DNA from: Actinomycetota bacterium
GTDB taxonomy: Bacteria; Actinomycetota; Acidimicrobiia; Acidimicrobiales; Ilumatobacteraceae
Reading direction: 5' to 3'
NCBI GenBank assembly: GCA_009701105.1
Contig: WLKU01000001.1
Location: 1 to 52,597 of the forward strand
DNA: 52,597 nucleotides
This document shows, piece after piece, positions 17,515-25,888 of this stretch. A model generated the notes under the pieces. The model saw only the letters and a list, made by a program, of their open reading frames with translations, was not told the DNA's origin and did no database searches. How positions within the stretch are numbered: the stretch's first letter is position 1; every line of letters begins with the position of its first letter. Position numbers and translations under genes: made by a program.

Positions 17515-18768
17515 TCAATTACTAGATAGAAAATCTTTGATGCACTCTCCCACTCTATTTATTTCCTTGTCGGTTAGTTTCATATGAACTGGAAGACTTA
17601 TTATCTCCTCATCCGCACGTTCGGCATTCGGCAATAATCCGTACGAATGGGAATACATGGTGTAATGGGTATTAATGCGGTAATGAACTCCTGGATAAAT
17701 TTTTGATGCCATTAAGTGGTCCACCAACTTATCGCGAAGTGGAGATTCGATTCTGACTTGAACTAAATGTTGGGAAGTTGTGCAACTTGGATGAATCGGC
17801 ACAAATCTCAATTTTTTTTGGTTTCCAAGCATGTTGAAATATCTCAAATAAATATCACGACGTAAGCTATTTTCCATTTCAAGATGAGGAAGCTGAGCAA
17901 GTCCGATACTCGCCATAATTGAATTTCCATTCGCTTTCAGCCCTAAATATTTAACATCGTACTGCCATTTGTAGGCACCCTTGGGAGCCATATTCGATCG
18001 ACTATAGGTGTCTTTATCTATTCCCATCCAACTAAACATGCGGACCATTTCATCATGTCGCGAATCTCTAAAACAAATCATCCCAGAATCTCCTGTTGGC
18101 AAATTCTTCACTGCCTGAAATGAGAACACTGCACAGTCGGCTTCAGAGCCAATATGAACATTATGAAGTTTGGATCCTGCCATATGTGCGGCATCTAGTA
18201 TTAATCTGATTCCATTTGCCGCACAAATTTTTGAAACTTCCTCTAGTTGACCAGAGTTCCCTCCGATGCCTACAAACATAACTGCACGTGTTTTATTTGT
18301 TATTTTTGATTCAATAGACCTTGGATCAAGACATAAATACTCGTCAATATCGGCAAAAACTGGTGTGAACCCCTCAAGCAGAATAGCGTGATTTGTCGAA
18401 ATAAAAGTTAATGGAGTGGTAATTACTTCATCGCCCGCATTCCAATTGTCTGACTCTGCAAAAACCTTTAAAGCAAGTTGAAGACCTACGGAATTTGAAC
18501 TTATGAAATGCGCATGCGGTAACTTCGTGTAATCTCGCCACGCATTTTCAAATTGTTCTGTTTTGTAGCCGAGCCCAGTCCAGCCAATTTCGAGACATTC
18601 GCGAATTTCCGACAAGCAAGACTCAACGTCAAAACTTGGTCTAAAAACATTTATTGGCTCTTCGGAATCATCCAAGACGCTTTCCAGTCTGTATTTTTTG
18701 CTAGAACCTATAATATAACATTTTGAGTTCTCGTCCTGAACCCCATTTATCGGTCCACCTCTCATCAT
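17515..18768 (-). CDS. DegT/DnrJ/EryC1/StrS-family sugar aminotransferase
   Basis: About 417 residues from the ATG at 18768; a TTG at 18795 lies against transposase-derived DNA and is less likely. Motifs are GYKTEQFENAW near the start, SSNSVGLQLAL for PLP phosphate binding, and FQAVKNLPTGDSGMI with the Schiff-base Lys. The Lys distinguishes it from the RfbH dehydrase at 49501, which has His there. It would transfer an amino group from glutamate to a keto nucleotide sugar, giving an amino sugar for the surface glycan. The first 45 or so residues are less conserved than usual for the family and look like an extension. Confidence 0.86.
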   Translation of the reverse strand: MMRGGPINGVQDENSKCYIIGSSKKYRLESVLDDSEEPINVFRPSFDVESCLSEIRECLEIGWTGLGYKTEQFENAWRDYTKLPHAHFISSNSVGLQLALKVFAESDNWNAGDEVITTPLTFISTNHAILLEGFTPVFADIDEYLCLDPRSIESKITNKTRAVMFVGIGGNSGQLEEVSKICAANGIRLILDAAHMAGSKLHNVHIGSEADCAVFSFQAVKNLPTGDSGMICFRDSRHDEMVRMFSWMGIDKDTYSRSNMAPKGAYKWQYDVKYLGLKANGNSIMASIGLAQLPHLEMENSLRRDIYLRYFNMLGNQKKLRFVPIHPSCTTSQHLVQVRIESPLRDKLVDHLMASKIYPGVHYRINTHYTMYSHSYGLLPNAERADEEIISLPVHMKLTDKEINRVGECIKDFLSSN

Positions 18769-18794
18769 GCTATCAAACTGCTTTCTATAAGCCA

Positions 18795-19030
18795 ATTAGT
18801 CGCAAACTCGACTGGGGTCAGAAAGGCAAGGTCAATTGGCAGTTGTATTTGTTACGTTATTCTGTGATCATAAAATGTTTTTCTTACATGGAAACAAGCG
18901 CTTATCTATTCAGTATTTGTCTTTAAGTTTCAAGTTGAATGATTCGATACGACCGTTTTGCAATGTTGAGCACGATTCGCAATAGCTGGCTTGAATATTT
19001 TCTTCCTTGCATCAAATCTATAGATCAACC
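18795..19030 (-). pseudogene. decayed IS3-family transposase OrfB, C-terminal part
   Basis: On the minus strand the translation gives CESCSTLQNGRIESFNLK followed by LKDKY and a stop, then, after a decayed stretch, FLTPVEFATNW. These match the end of IS3-family integrases, whose consensus reads roughly PGSPWENGYIESFNGKLRDE and LTPAEFA. Stops and frameshifts interrupt it, so it is a remnant. It ends directly against the DegT start region and begins next to the end of the broken methyltransferase. Confidence 0.72.
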
Positions 19031-19036
19031 GAATCC

Positions 19037-19677
19037 CTAGAAGGTATATATAGGTCTTAACATTATTTTATTTGCGTAAATTGGATCCAAACCGTTCAAG
19101 ATTTGCTCGAGCCTATAATACGTGTTCGGTAATTCAAAAATAATAATTCCTTGCCCTAATTCCAATAAATTCTTGAGGGCTGACTTTATTTGTTCATTAT
19201 TAAAATACATCAACACCGCCCAAACTAATACAATGTCTGCCTTAAAAGTTTCAATTGGCTCAAGGATATTCCAGTGATGAATTTTTGAGATGCAAACTTT
19301 ATTAGAAATAAGGAGCTCAGAGACGTCACAGCCTTCTATTGTTCTGAAACTATAACCATCGTCATTCTCAAGTAAAGCCAAAATTCTTCCATACCCTGCA
19401 CCAACTTCAACTACTGATTCCCCCCCTCGTATATCTTATTTATCGCTCTTTTTACCTGAACGTAGTCAATCTTTGTCATTGCATTTCTCAAATTATTTGC
19501 CAAGCAGCTGCGGAATTTGTTCGTCGTAGGTGCTCGGCCTCGCGCTAAAAAATGAGTAATATATTGGTTGCTTTCGTTTGATTTCCCTAGCCAAATGTAA
19601 TGATCTTTAGATTTCTTAATACCAACTATTAGAAAACCCACAAAATAAGAGATTCGATGTATGTTACGTACTCGCAT
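19037..19677 (-). pseudogene. SAM-dependent methyltransferase, frameshifted at a run of seven G
   Basis: Two frames join at the poly-C run around 19420-19426 (seven G on the coding strand). Adding one G gives YEGGESVVEVGAGYGRILAL, an intact SAM motif I, linking the upstream 88-residue part (from ATG 19677) to the downstream part that ends at 19037. The joined protein is about 213 residues, with ADIVLVWAVLMYF as the later core strand. Either the gene is dead, or the run is a slippage (phase-variation) site, or the run was miscounted in assembly. The C-terminus stops right against the IS3 remnant, so it may also be truncated. Confidence 0.7.
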
Positions 19678-19701
19678 TATTACCCTGATTTCTGAGGATC
19701 A

Positions 19702-20010
19702 TTAGAATTCGTGGTGCTTAAAATCGTTGACGAGTCTCTTAATTAAAACAAAAACTAACGAAAGATATTTTTTATCAAACAGAAGTGAAAGCATAGTAGA
19801 AATTTTCCTTGCTGTTCTAAAGGCTTCTTCTGAAGTCCAATCCGTTAGCTCTATTTCCTTTGGGTACAAGCTGGGAATCTGCATTAGTCAATATTCGAGA
19901 GAAACCAATTTCTGTGAAATGAAAGCAGCGGCACGGTACATCATTTCCATGCTTGAAACGACTAAATGGTCGTCTTCCTGAGAAATTAAACTAGCGCATA
20001 AAAACAACAT
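19702..20010 (-). pseudogene. unidentified gene remnant with an internal stop
   Basis: From ATG 20010 the frame reads 42 codons (including SQEDDHLVVSSMEMM), meets TGA, and continues in the same frame from ATG 19884 for 60 residues (ELTDWTSEEAFRTARKIS to LVNDFKHHEF). The clean codon pattern on both sides of the stop suggests a former gene. I cannot name it. Its 5' end overlaps the IS3 OrfA remnant, so an insertion may have removed the true start. Confidence 0.4.
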
Positions 20011-20199
20011 TTAAATCAGCTCTAATATCGGGTTGCATCGCGTCATAATGGTTGCGCCAGTACTTTTAGCTCTGATGCGAAAACTCCTATTGTCACGTTG
20101 CTTCAGAAAGCATTATGTTCTCCGCAAACAACGATGAGCTTCACGCAGATTCTCAACAATCTGCCCAGGTGTATGTCTGGTCCGCTTTATAACCCTCAT
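19991..20199 (-). pseudogene. decayed IS3-family transposase OrfA
   Basis: From ATG 20199 the frame reads MRVIKRTRHTPGQIVENLRE then AHRCLRRT and a stop. In neighbouring frames IGVFASELK is followed by YWRNHYDAMQPDIRADLN. This is the OrfA helix-turn-helix of IS3 elements, consensus about KRKRHTPEQIIRKLREA and TYYRWRNQYGGM. At least two frameshifts or stops show it is dead. The 185 bp between here and the GtrA gene hold nothing else that I can identify. Confidence 0.72.
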
Positions 20200-20448
20200 C
20201 CCAACTCATTTCTTACGGTATTATTTATTTCTCAGGCGATGGGCCTATTTCATGGTTTCAGGACATACTCTCAACATAGATTCAAAAAGTACTCATTCGT
20301 CTAAATATCTCTCTTCCAAGAAACCAAGGATGAGAGCTACTATCCTTCTTAAATTATTTTTCTCACATGTAAGTTTCGTTTCCTATTGATTTTCTCCGAT
20401 CAATCCAAGTTGGTGTTACAACAGCCCGATTTGCTTAGTATTATCCAA

Positions 20449-20844
20449 ATGATGAAAATCTTTCGCCAACAACTTTCCAAGTATTTTGTGGTTGGTCTCT
20501 TCACTAAAGTTTTCGGATCGACACTTTTCACTTATCTTTACCAATTAACTGACCACAACGTAATATTGTCCAATTTTATAATTTTATTTATTTCGCCTCC
20601 TATCAACTTCATACTTCACAAAAAATATACCTTTCGAAAACTAAAGCATAAACCGGGATCTGCCTTTCGGTATTTTTACTCATTACTATTCGGATTTTTA
20701 TTGGATACGGCGTTAACATCGCTTCTAATCAGATTATTTGGTCAGGTTTTAGTAGCTAAGATGTGTAGCACTATTTTTGTTTCCCTCCTTCTTTTTGCAA
20801 TCACAAATCTGTATGTTTTTGCTGGTGCCCGAAGTCGGATCTAG
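20449..20844 (+). CDS. GtrA-family membrane protein
   Basis: About 131 residues from ATG 20449 (or 20452); a TTG start at 20386 is less convincing. Four predicted helices, with FRQQLSKYFVVGLFTKVFG at the start and NFILHKKYTFRK between helices two and three and ITNLYVFAG at the end, follow the GtrA pattern. GtrA-like proteins help move polyprenyl-phosphate sugars across the membrane during glycan modification. It fits with the DPM1-like GT2 at 14491 as donor maker and the GT-C proteins as users. It is the last gene of the AT-rich island. Confidence 0.75.
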   Translation: MMKIFRQQLSKYFVVGLFTKVFGSTLFTYLYQLTDHNVILSNFIILFISPPINFILHKKYTFRKLKHKPGSAFRYFYSLLFGFLLDTALTSLLIRLFGQVLVAKMCSTIFVSLLLFAITNLYVFAGARSRI

Positions 20845-20866
20845 GTTATGGAGTCTCTTAAATAAA

Positions 20867-21745
20867 TCAGTCGGAGCGGAACGAATTTTTGATTCGCTTA
20901 ATGAGTTGTGGAGCGCCAAGCGAGTTGGCCACCGACTCGAAGCGATCAGTTGGGCCACGCCATAGCCAATCGTCCACATCCCCCACCGGCACATCTGTAA
21001 TGAGCGTTGCTAGCTGTTTGAAAAGTGCGGCGTCTTTGCGGTTGTCGCGCAGCGTGGTTGCGAGTTTTTCAGCACTGCGAACCGTAACGCCATCAGCGAT
21101 CCACTGGTTGTGATCGTCGGGGATGTTGTCTATTAATTGGTACTTAGCCAGCACGGTTGAAGCACTTTTCGCACCCCAACCTTGGAGACCTGGAAATCCG
21201 TCGGCTGTATCACCTACGAGCGCGAGGTAATCAATAATTGACGATGGGCCGACACCAAACTTCTCTATCACCGCAGCTTCATCGATCATGATGTTGTTGC
21301 GTCGGTCAAACTGCACAACGCGCTTGCCCTGAACACATTGACCAAGATCTTTGTCGGGCGTGAGAATGAGCACTTTGTGCACCGTGCGGTCTTCGCATGC
21401 CACAGCAGCCGCAGATGCGAGTGCATCATCTGCCTCATACTTTTCCATTGCCCACACCGTGACGCCCATGGCACGCAGGGCATCTTCGAGAATGGGAATC
21501 TGCTCAAGCAACACTGGCTCCATGCCTTCGCTTGTTTTGTAGCCGTCGTATAAGTCGTTACGAAAACTTTCGATGACGTGATCAGTTGCCACACCAAGAT
21601 GGGTCGCGCCGTCTTGTAGCAACTGGATCGTTGATGTGAGTACGCCGATGGTGCCGGCAAACGGTGGTGGATCGGAATGGCGCGTGGCTTGACCAAAATG
21701 TTGGCGATACAACTCATACGTGCCGTCAACGAGATGTACTTGCAT
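20867..21745 (-). CDS. 5'-3' exonuclease (PolA N-domain/flap endonuclease type)
   Basis: 292 residues: a stand-alone form of the DNA polymerase I 5'-nuclease. The metal ligands are visible in DGTYELYRQHF (Asp7), YEADDALAS, TPDKDLGQ and VGDTADGFPGLQGWGAKSA, the last being the H3TH DNA-binding hairpin region. It removes 5' flaps or RNA primers. GC content returns to the core level here, so this marks the right edge of the island. TAGGTT lies 6 nt before the ATG, indicating a leaderless transcript. Confidence 0.88.
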   Translation of the reverse strand: MQVHLVDGTYELYRQHFGQATRHSDPPPFAGTIGVLTSTIQLLQDGATHLGVATDHVIESFRNDLYDGYKTSEGMEPVLLEQIPILEDALRAMGVTVWAMEKYEADDALASAAAVACEDRTVHKVLILTPDKDLGQCVQGKRVVQFDRRNNIMIDEAAVIEKFGVGPSSIIDYLALVGDTADGFPGLQGWGAKSASTVLAKYQLIDNIPDDHNQWIADGVTVRSAEKLATTLRDNRKDAALFKQLATLITDVPVGDVDDWLWRGPTDRFESVANSLGAPQLIKRIKNSFRSD

Positions 21746-21751
21746 AGCGAA

Positions 21752-21757
21752 AACCTA
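21752..21757 (-). promoter_or_regulatory. -10 box TAGGTT, leaderless-type, for the exonuclease
   Basis: TAGGTT, then ttcgct (6 nt), then the ATG at 21745. It also sits at the extreme 3' end of the prepilin peptidase gene. Confidence 0.55.
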
Positions 21758-22408
21758 CTGGACAAACAATGCGATGACGGCGCCGATGCACAGAAATGGG
21801 CCGAACGCAATGCGAGTCGACGCGGATGCACGGCGAGTAACGAGCATGCCCCCTGCTGCAATACCGCCAAGGATGAACCCGTTACCAAGACCTATATATA
21901 CGTGTGATGCGCCAAGCCAACCAAGAAACATGGCAAGCACAGGAGCAAGACGCACATCGCCTCCACCAATACCGCCCTTGCTGAAGGCAGCGAGCAATGC
22001 AAAGAGTGCAAGTGTGACGACGAAACTTGCAAACATGACGCCGATGCGACCGTTGTTGTCATGATTGATCGCAGCCAAAGTGAGCAATGGACCACCCACA
22101 ATTGCCGCACGAAAAGTGACGCCACGGGGCAACCGATGAGTTGCGTAGTCGATGATTGATTGTTCAATGCACATTGCAATCATCAGTCCGTAGGCAACCA
22201 TCTCGAGAGAAAAACCAAATTTGTTGAAAGTGAGTGCGCCAAGCAACCCGCCAAGAACCGCAACTGGTGCTTTGTTGATTGGTTTACGAAGTGCAAGTGC
22301 GTCAAGCTTGGTGATGGTTCGTTGAGCCCGTCGGCTGCGACGCATCGCGACAACTGCACCGACAAGTGCACTCACTATGGTCGCGAGTTCTAAACCCGCC
22401 GATGACAC
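21755..22408 (-). CDS. prepilin peptidase, A24 family
   Basis: 217 residues from the GTG at 22408, which has AGGA 6 nt upstream and starts 2 nt after the epimerase stop; the frame extends upstream only inside the epimerase gene. About seven hydrophobic segments are visible. The two catalytic aspartates of the family are in IIDYATHRLPRG and GGIGGGDVRLAP. The N-terminal methylase domain of full-length PilD is absent, as in many actinobacterial forms. It would cleave leader peptides of type IV or Flp-type pilins; no pilin gene is in the window. Its place behind ccr and mce looks incidental. Confidence 0.83.
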   Translation of the reverse strand: MSSAGLELATIVSALVGAVVAMRRSRRAQRTITKLDALALRKPINKAPVAVLGGLLGALTFNKFGFSLEMVAYGLMIAMCIEQSIIDYATHRLPRGVTFRAAIVGGPLLTLAAINHDNNGRIGVMFASFVVTLALFALLAAFSKGGIGGGDVRLAPVLAMFLGWLGASHVYIGLGNGFILGGIAAGGMLVTRRASASTRIAFGPFLCIGAVIALFVQ

Positions 22409-22410
22409 AA

Positions 22411-22812
22411 CTATTCCTGAACGAGTTCGATCAGTGTCCCGAAACTTCCCTTTGGATGAATAAATGCAACGGTGGTGCCGCGGCTGCCTGGGCGTGGTGC
22501 TTTGTCGAGCGGAGTTGCACCAGCCGCAATCATTTGCGCTAGTGCATCGGCGCAATTGGCAACACGGTAACCAATGTGGTGTAAGCCTTCGCCACGCTTT
22601 TCGAGCGACTTGGCAACAGGAGAATCAGGCCTTGTTGGCGTAAGCAACTGAATGTAACTTTCGGCAACTTTCAGCAATGCTTCTTCCACGCCGTCGGATT
22701 CGACCACCTCACGATGATCAACAGTGGCGCCAAAAGCACGCTGGTAATAACTGATTGCAGCCTCAATGTCGTGCACTGCAATTGCGACGTGATCAATTTC
22801 GGTGAGTATCAC
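22411..22812 (-). CDS. mce: methylmalonyl-CoA epimerase
   Basis: 133 residues in the glyoxalase/VOC fold, with metal ligands His8 (DHVAIAV), a His in GLHHIGYRV and a Glu in LIELVQE near the end. RPGSRGTTVAFIHPKGSFG is the usual family segment. It interconverts (2R)- and (2S)-methylmalonyl-CoA between propionyl-CoA carboxylase and methylmalonyl-CoA mutase, and in the ethylmalonyl-CoA pathway also acts on ethylmalonyl-CoA. The GTG start shares its G with the TAG stop of ccr, with GGAGG just upstream, so translation is coupled. The mutase is not in the window. Confidence 0.92.
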   Translation of the reverse strand: MILTEIDHVAIAVHDIEAAISYYQRAFGATVDHREVVESDGVEEALLKVAESYIQLLTPTRPDSPVAKSLEKRGEGLHHIGYRVANCADALAQMIAAGATPLDKAPRPGSRGTTVAFIHPKGSFGTLIELVQE

Positions 22813-24146
22813 TATTTCCTCCGGAAACGATTGATGTTTTCTTCGCCAACTTTGGCGCGCAACGCTGGGTCATCTATGCCCATGCCTTCGCGGGGAGCCA
22901 AGCACAACACGCCGATTTTGCCTTCGTGCATGTTGTTATGTACTTGGTATGCAGCTTCACCGGTTTGATCAAGTGAGAACACTTGTGACATCACGGGATG
23001 AATCATGCCCTTTTGAATGAGACGGTTTGCTTCCCACGCTTCGCGATAGTTGGCAAAGTGACTACCGATGAGTCGCTTGAGTCGCATCCAGAAATGGCGA
23101 TTGTCAAACTCCATCATGTAGCCGCTGGTGGCCGCACATGTTGCAACGATTCCTCCGCGCTTCACCACATACATTGAGGCAGCAAACGTTGATCGGCCAG
23201 GGTGCTCGAACACAATGTCTGGATCTTCGCCAACAAGTGCACGAATGTCGCCACCAAAACGGCGCCATTCTTTTTCGTTGTGTGTGTTGTCGTCATTCCA
23301 AAACTTGTAATTGGCGGCCTTTCTGTCAATCACGGCTTCGCAACCCATCTCGCGCAAGATTTGCGCTTTCTCTGGTGAACTCACCACGCCAACTGGAATA
23401 CCGCCACCATTTAAAACATATTGCAATGCATACGCACCGATACCACCCGATGCTCCCCAGATCAAGACAACATCGCCTTGTTTCATGTTTGCGCCATTTT
23501 TCGACACCAGCATGCGATAGCTCGTCGAGTTGCACAACGCATTCACCGCGGCTTCTTCCCACGAGAGGTGCCCTGGCTTTGGCATCAACTGGTTGGCCTT
23601 GACCACCGACAAGTCGGCGAGGCCGCCAAAGTTTGTTTCATAGCCCCAAATGCGCTGGTTGCTTCCGAGCATTGAGTCGTTGTGTGAAGTTGGGTCTTGA
23701 TCGTCGACGTGATTGCAATGCACCGTGATTTTGTCGCCGGGCTTCCAGTTGCGGACTGCCGAGCCAACTCGCAACACAACACCAGAAGCATCACTGCCCA
23801 TTACGTGATAATCGAGATCGTGACGCTTTGCCCATGAACTTTCGCGCGCTAGTCGTGCAAGTGCACCAAAAGTAGAAATCGGTTCAAAAATACTTGTCCA
23901 TACTGTGTTGAAGTTGATGCTGCTTGCCATCACCGCGATGAGTACCTCGTCTGGTGCAATCTCAGGCGTAGCGACTTCTTGGATGTGCACGCTCTTGCGT
24001 GGATCTTTCTTGGCGGACTCAACTCCAGCAAACATTTCCTGTTCGCTCTTGAGCACAACGGCGGCACGGTAAGTGGCAGGAATTTCTAATGCTGCAAATG
24101 CGGCCGAGTCAGCCCCATTTTCGATCGCTTCAAGGATATTTTTCAT
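22812..24146 (-). CDS. ccr: crotonyl-CoA carboxylase/reductase
   Basis: 444 residues from ATG 24146, matching the length and the MKxIL start of Streptomyces Ccr. It is an MDR-superfamily enzyme: GroES-like part with MASSINFNTVWTSIFEP, then the NADPH Rossmann motif WGASGGIGAYA (about 230-240). The CO2-binding residues described for Kitasatospora Ecr appear conserved: Asn80, Glu170 (in WGYETNFGG) and His363 (in GSHFANYREA). That supports a carboxylating enzyme making (2S)-ethylmalonyl-CoA from crotonyl-CoA, rather than a plain reductase. It diverges from a thiolase gene across 40 bp. TATTCT-N6-ATG predicts a leaderless mRNA. Confidence 0.93.
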   Translation of the reverse strand: MKNILEAIENGADSAAFAALEIPATYRAAVVLKSEQEMFAGVESAKKDPRKSVHIQEVATPEIAPDEVLIAVMASSINFNTVWTSIFEPISTFGALARLARESSWAKRHDLDYHVMGSDASGVVLRVGSAVRNWKPGDKITVHCNHVDDQDPTSHNDSMLGSNQRIWGYETNFGGLADLSVVKANQLMPKPGHLSWEEAAVNALCNSTSYRMLVSKNGANMKQGDVVLIWGASGGIGAYALQYVLNGGGIPVGVVSSPEKAQILREMGCEAVIDRKAANYKFWNDDNTHNEKEWRRFGGDIRALVGEDPDIVFEHPGRSTFAASMYVVKRGGIVATCAATSGYMMEFDNRHFWMRLKRLIGSHFANYREAWEANRLIQKGMIHPVMSQVFSLDQTGEAAYQVHNNMHEGKIGVLCLAPREGMGIDDPALRAKVGEENINRFRRK

Positions 24147-24152
24147 GAATTC

Positions 24153-24158
24153 AGAATA
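24153..24158 (-). promoter_or_regulatory. -10 box TATTCT, leaderless-type, for ccr
   Basis: TATTCT, then gaattc (6 nt), then the ATG at 24146. The opposing thiolase -10 box begins 16 nt away, so the two promoters occupy the same 40-bp gap. Confidence 0.6.
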
Positions 24159-24173
24159 CAGACCCAAAACCCC

Positions 24174-24179
24174 TACGCT
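24174..24179 (+). promoter_or_regulatory. -10 box TACGCT, leaderless-type, for the thiolase
   Basis: TACGCT, then gataccc (7 nt), then the ATG at 24187. Confidence 0.58.
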
Positions 24180-24186
24180 GATACCC

Positions 24187-25368
24187 ATGCCAGGTTCATA
24201 CATCATCGCCGGAGCCCGTACACCCATCGGAAAGATGAGTGGCGCGCTCGCCTCTTTTAGTGCCGCCGAACTTGGAGGGTTCGCAATTGCTGCAGCCTTG
24301 CAACGTGCAGGGGTACAACCGCACGAAGTCGAGCACGTGATCATGGGTCAAGTACTCATGGCCGGCCAAGGGCAGGTGCCATCGCGCCAGGCCGCATCCA
24401 AGGCTGGCATTCCAATGAGCGTGCCGAGCATCAGCATCAACAAGGTCTGTTTGTCGGGTCTCAACTCTATTTATCTGGCCGATCAAATGATCGCGAGTGG
24501 CGAAGCCGACATCGTGATCGCTGGTGGCATGGAGAGCATGACCAATGCGCCATACCTTGCGATGGGCGCTCGCTCTGGATTTCGCTTTGGTGATGTGTCG
24601 CTGCTCGACGCAATTCAAAAAGATGGTTTGTGGTGTGCATTTGATGCGTGCCTCATGGGTCTTGGTACTGACCGTTACACCGAAGGCAACATCAGCCGCG
24701 ATGTACAAGATGATTTGGCAATGAAGAGCAACCAACGTGCTGCTGCCGCAATCGCTGCTGGCAAATTTGCTGACGAGATTGTTCCGGTATCAATTCCACA
24801 ACGCAAAGGCGACGCTCTCATTGTCGACACCGACGAAGGTGTGCGCGCATCAACAACGATGGAATCACTCGCATCGCTGAAGCCAGCATTTGATAAAGCC
24901 GGCACGATTACTGCTGGCAATGCAAGCCAGATCAGTGACGCAGGCTCGGCCATCGTGATGATGTCGAAGCGCACAGCAGAAAAGCGTGGCATCAAGCCAC
25001 TTGGGGAGTTTGTTTCGTACGGCATGGTTGCCGGCCCTGATAACGCATCGTTGTTGCACCAACCAAGTCGCAGCATCCTGCGAGCACTCGAGCGCGCTGG
25101 CAAGAAAGTTTCTGATGTCGACTTGTTCGAGATCAACGAAGCATTTGCTGCAGTTGGTATCGCGTCAATGCGTGAACTCGGCATCTCTGATGACATTGTC
25201 AATGTCAATGGTGGAGCAATTGCACTCGGTCACCCAATCGGCATGAGCGGCAACCGCTTGGCACTTACGTTGTTGCACGAACTCAAGCGCCGCGGTGGTG
25301 GCATGGGCGCAGCAGCATTGTGCGGCGGCGGCGGACAAGGTGATGCCCTCGTTGTACGCACCGTCTAG
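24187..25368 (+). CDS. acetyl-CoA C-acetyltransferase (thiolase)
   Basis: 393 residues, standard thiolase length. The nucleophile Cys88 is in INKVCLSG, the His is in GHPIGMSG (about 350), and the second Cys is in ALCGGGGQGDAL near the end. FEINEAFAAV is the NEAF motif. It condenses two acetyl-CoA to acetoacetyl-CoA or runs in reverse. Divergent from ccr, it would supply the C4 unit that becomes crotonyl-CoA. I place the start at ATG 24187 rather than further upstream because that part would run into ccr and a leaderless -10 box fits this ATG. Confidence 0.92.
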   Translation: MPGSYIIAGARTPIGKMSGALASFSAAELGGFAIAAALQRAGVQPHEVEHVIMGQVLMAGQGQVPSRQAASKAGIPMSVPSISINKVCLSGLNSIYLADQMIASGEADIVIAGGMESMTNAPYLAMGARSGFRFGDVSLLDAIQKDGLWCAFDACLMGLGTDRYTEGNISRDVQDDLAMKSNQRAAAAIAAGKFADEIVPVSIPQRKGDALIVDTDEGVRASTTMESLASLKPAFDKAGTITAGNASQISDAGSAIVMMSKRTAEKRGIKPLGEFVSYGMVAGPDNASLLHQPSRSILRALERAGKKVSDVDLFEINEAFAAVGIASMRELGISDDIVNVNGGAIALGHPIGMSGNRLALTLLHELKRRGGGMGAAALCGGGGQGDALVVRTV

Positions 25369-25871
25369 TGAAACTTTTCCCGTCTCCGAAAGCAAGTAAC
25401 AAAGACGCACTTGTAAGCACAGTCGGTGCAGCACTGGCAATGGCGATTACCTGGCTGGTGTGCGAAGCACTGCTTGACAGTGTCTCACCAATACTCGCGT
25501 TGTCAATGGGCGCATCGGCGGTCATATTGTTTACGATGCCAACAGCCCCAGCGGCACAACCAGCGCCATTGATTGTTGCCCACTGCGTTGCTGCATTTTT
25601 GGGCGTTTTGTCAGCACAACTATTTGACAACACAGCACTTGCTGTCGGTATCGCGGTCGGCCTACATGCTGGCTTGATGGTTCGTTTTGGTTACATGCAT
25701 CCACCAAGTGGTGGCACTGCGTTAACAGCAGTGATAGGGGGCGAAGCAGTTACCAAACTTGGGTACACCTTTATCTGGCGACCAGTGTTGTTGAATGCTG
25801 TACTGCTGGTGTTGCTCGCAGTTGTTATCAATGCGCCATTTACATGGCGGCGTTACCCCGCAAAAAACTGA
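25368..25871 (+). CDS. HPP-family membrane protein
   Basis: 167 residues with four or five hydrophobic segments and the name-giving motif MHPPSGGTALTAVIGG near residue 113. HPP proteins are small integral membrane proteins; a cyanobacterial/plastid member transports nitrite, but the role in this group is not established. The GTG start shares one base with the thiolase TAG stop, so it is translationally coupled, though no biochemical link to the thiolase is obvious. Confidence 0.85.
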   Translation: MKLFPSPKASNKDALVSTVGAALAMAITWLVCEALLDSVSPILALSMGASAVILFTMPTAPAAQPAPLIVAHCVAAFLGVLSAQLFDNTALAVGIAVGLHAGLMVRFGYMHPPSGGTALTAVIGGEAVTKLGYTFIWRPVLLNAVLLVLLAVVINAPFTWRRYPAKN

Positions 25872-25888
25872 ACAATCTGTAGAACTGA

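Noticed and set aside
19727..19981. Plus-strand frame of 84 codons
   Set aside because: The opposite strand has the cleaner coding pattern; this frame has no recognisable feature.
20098..20304. Plus-strand frame of 68 codons
   Set aside because: It is the shadow of the minus-strand IS3 OrfA remnant and shows no protein family.
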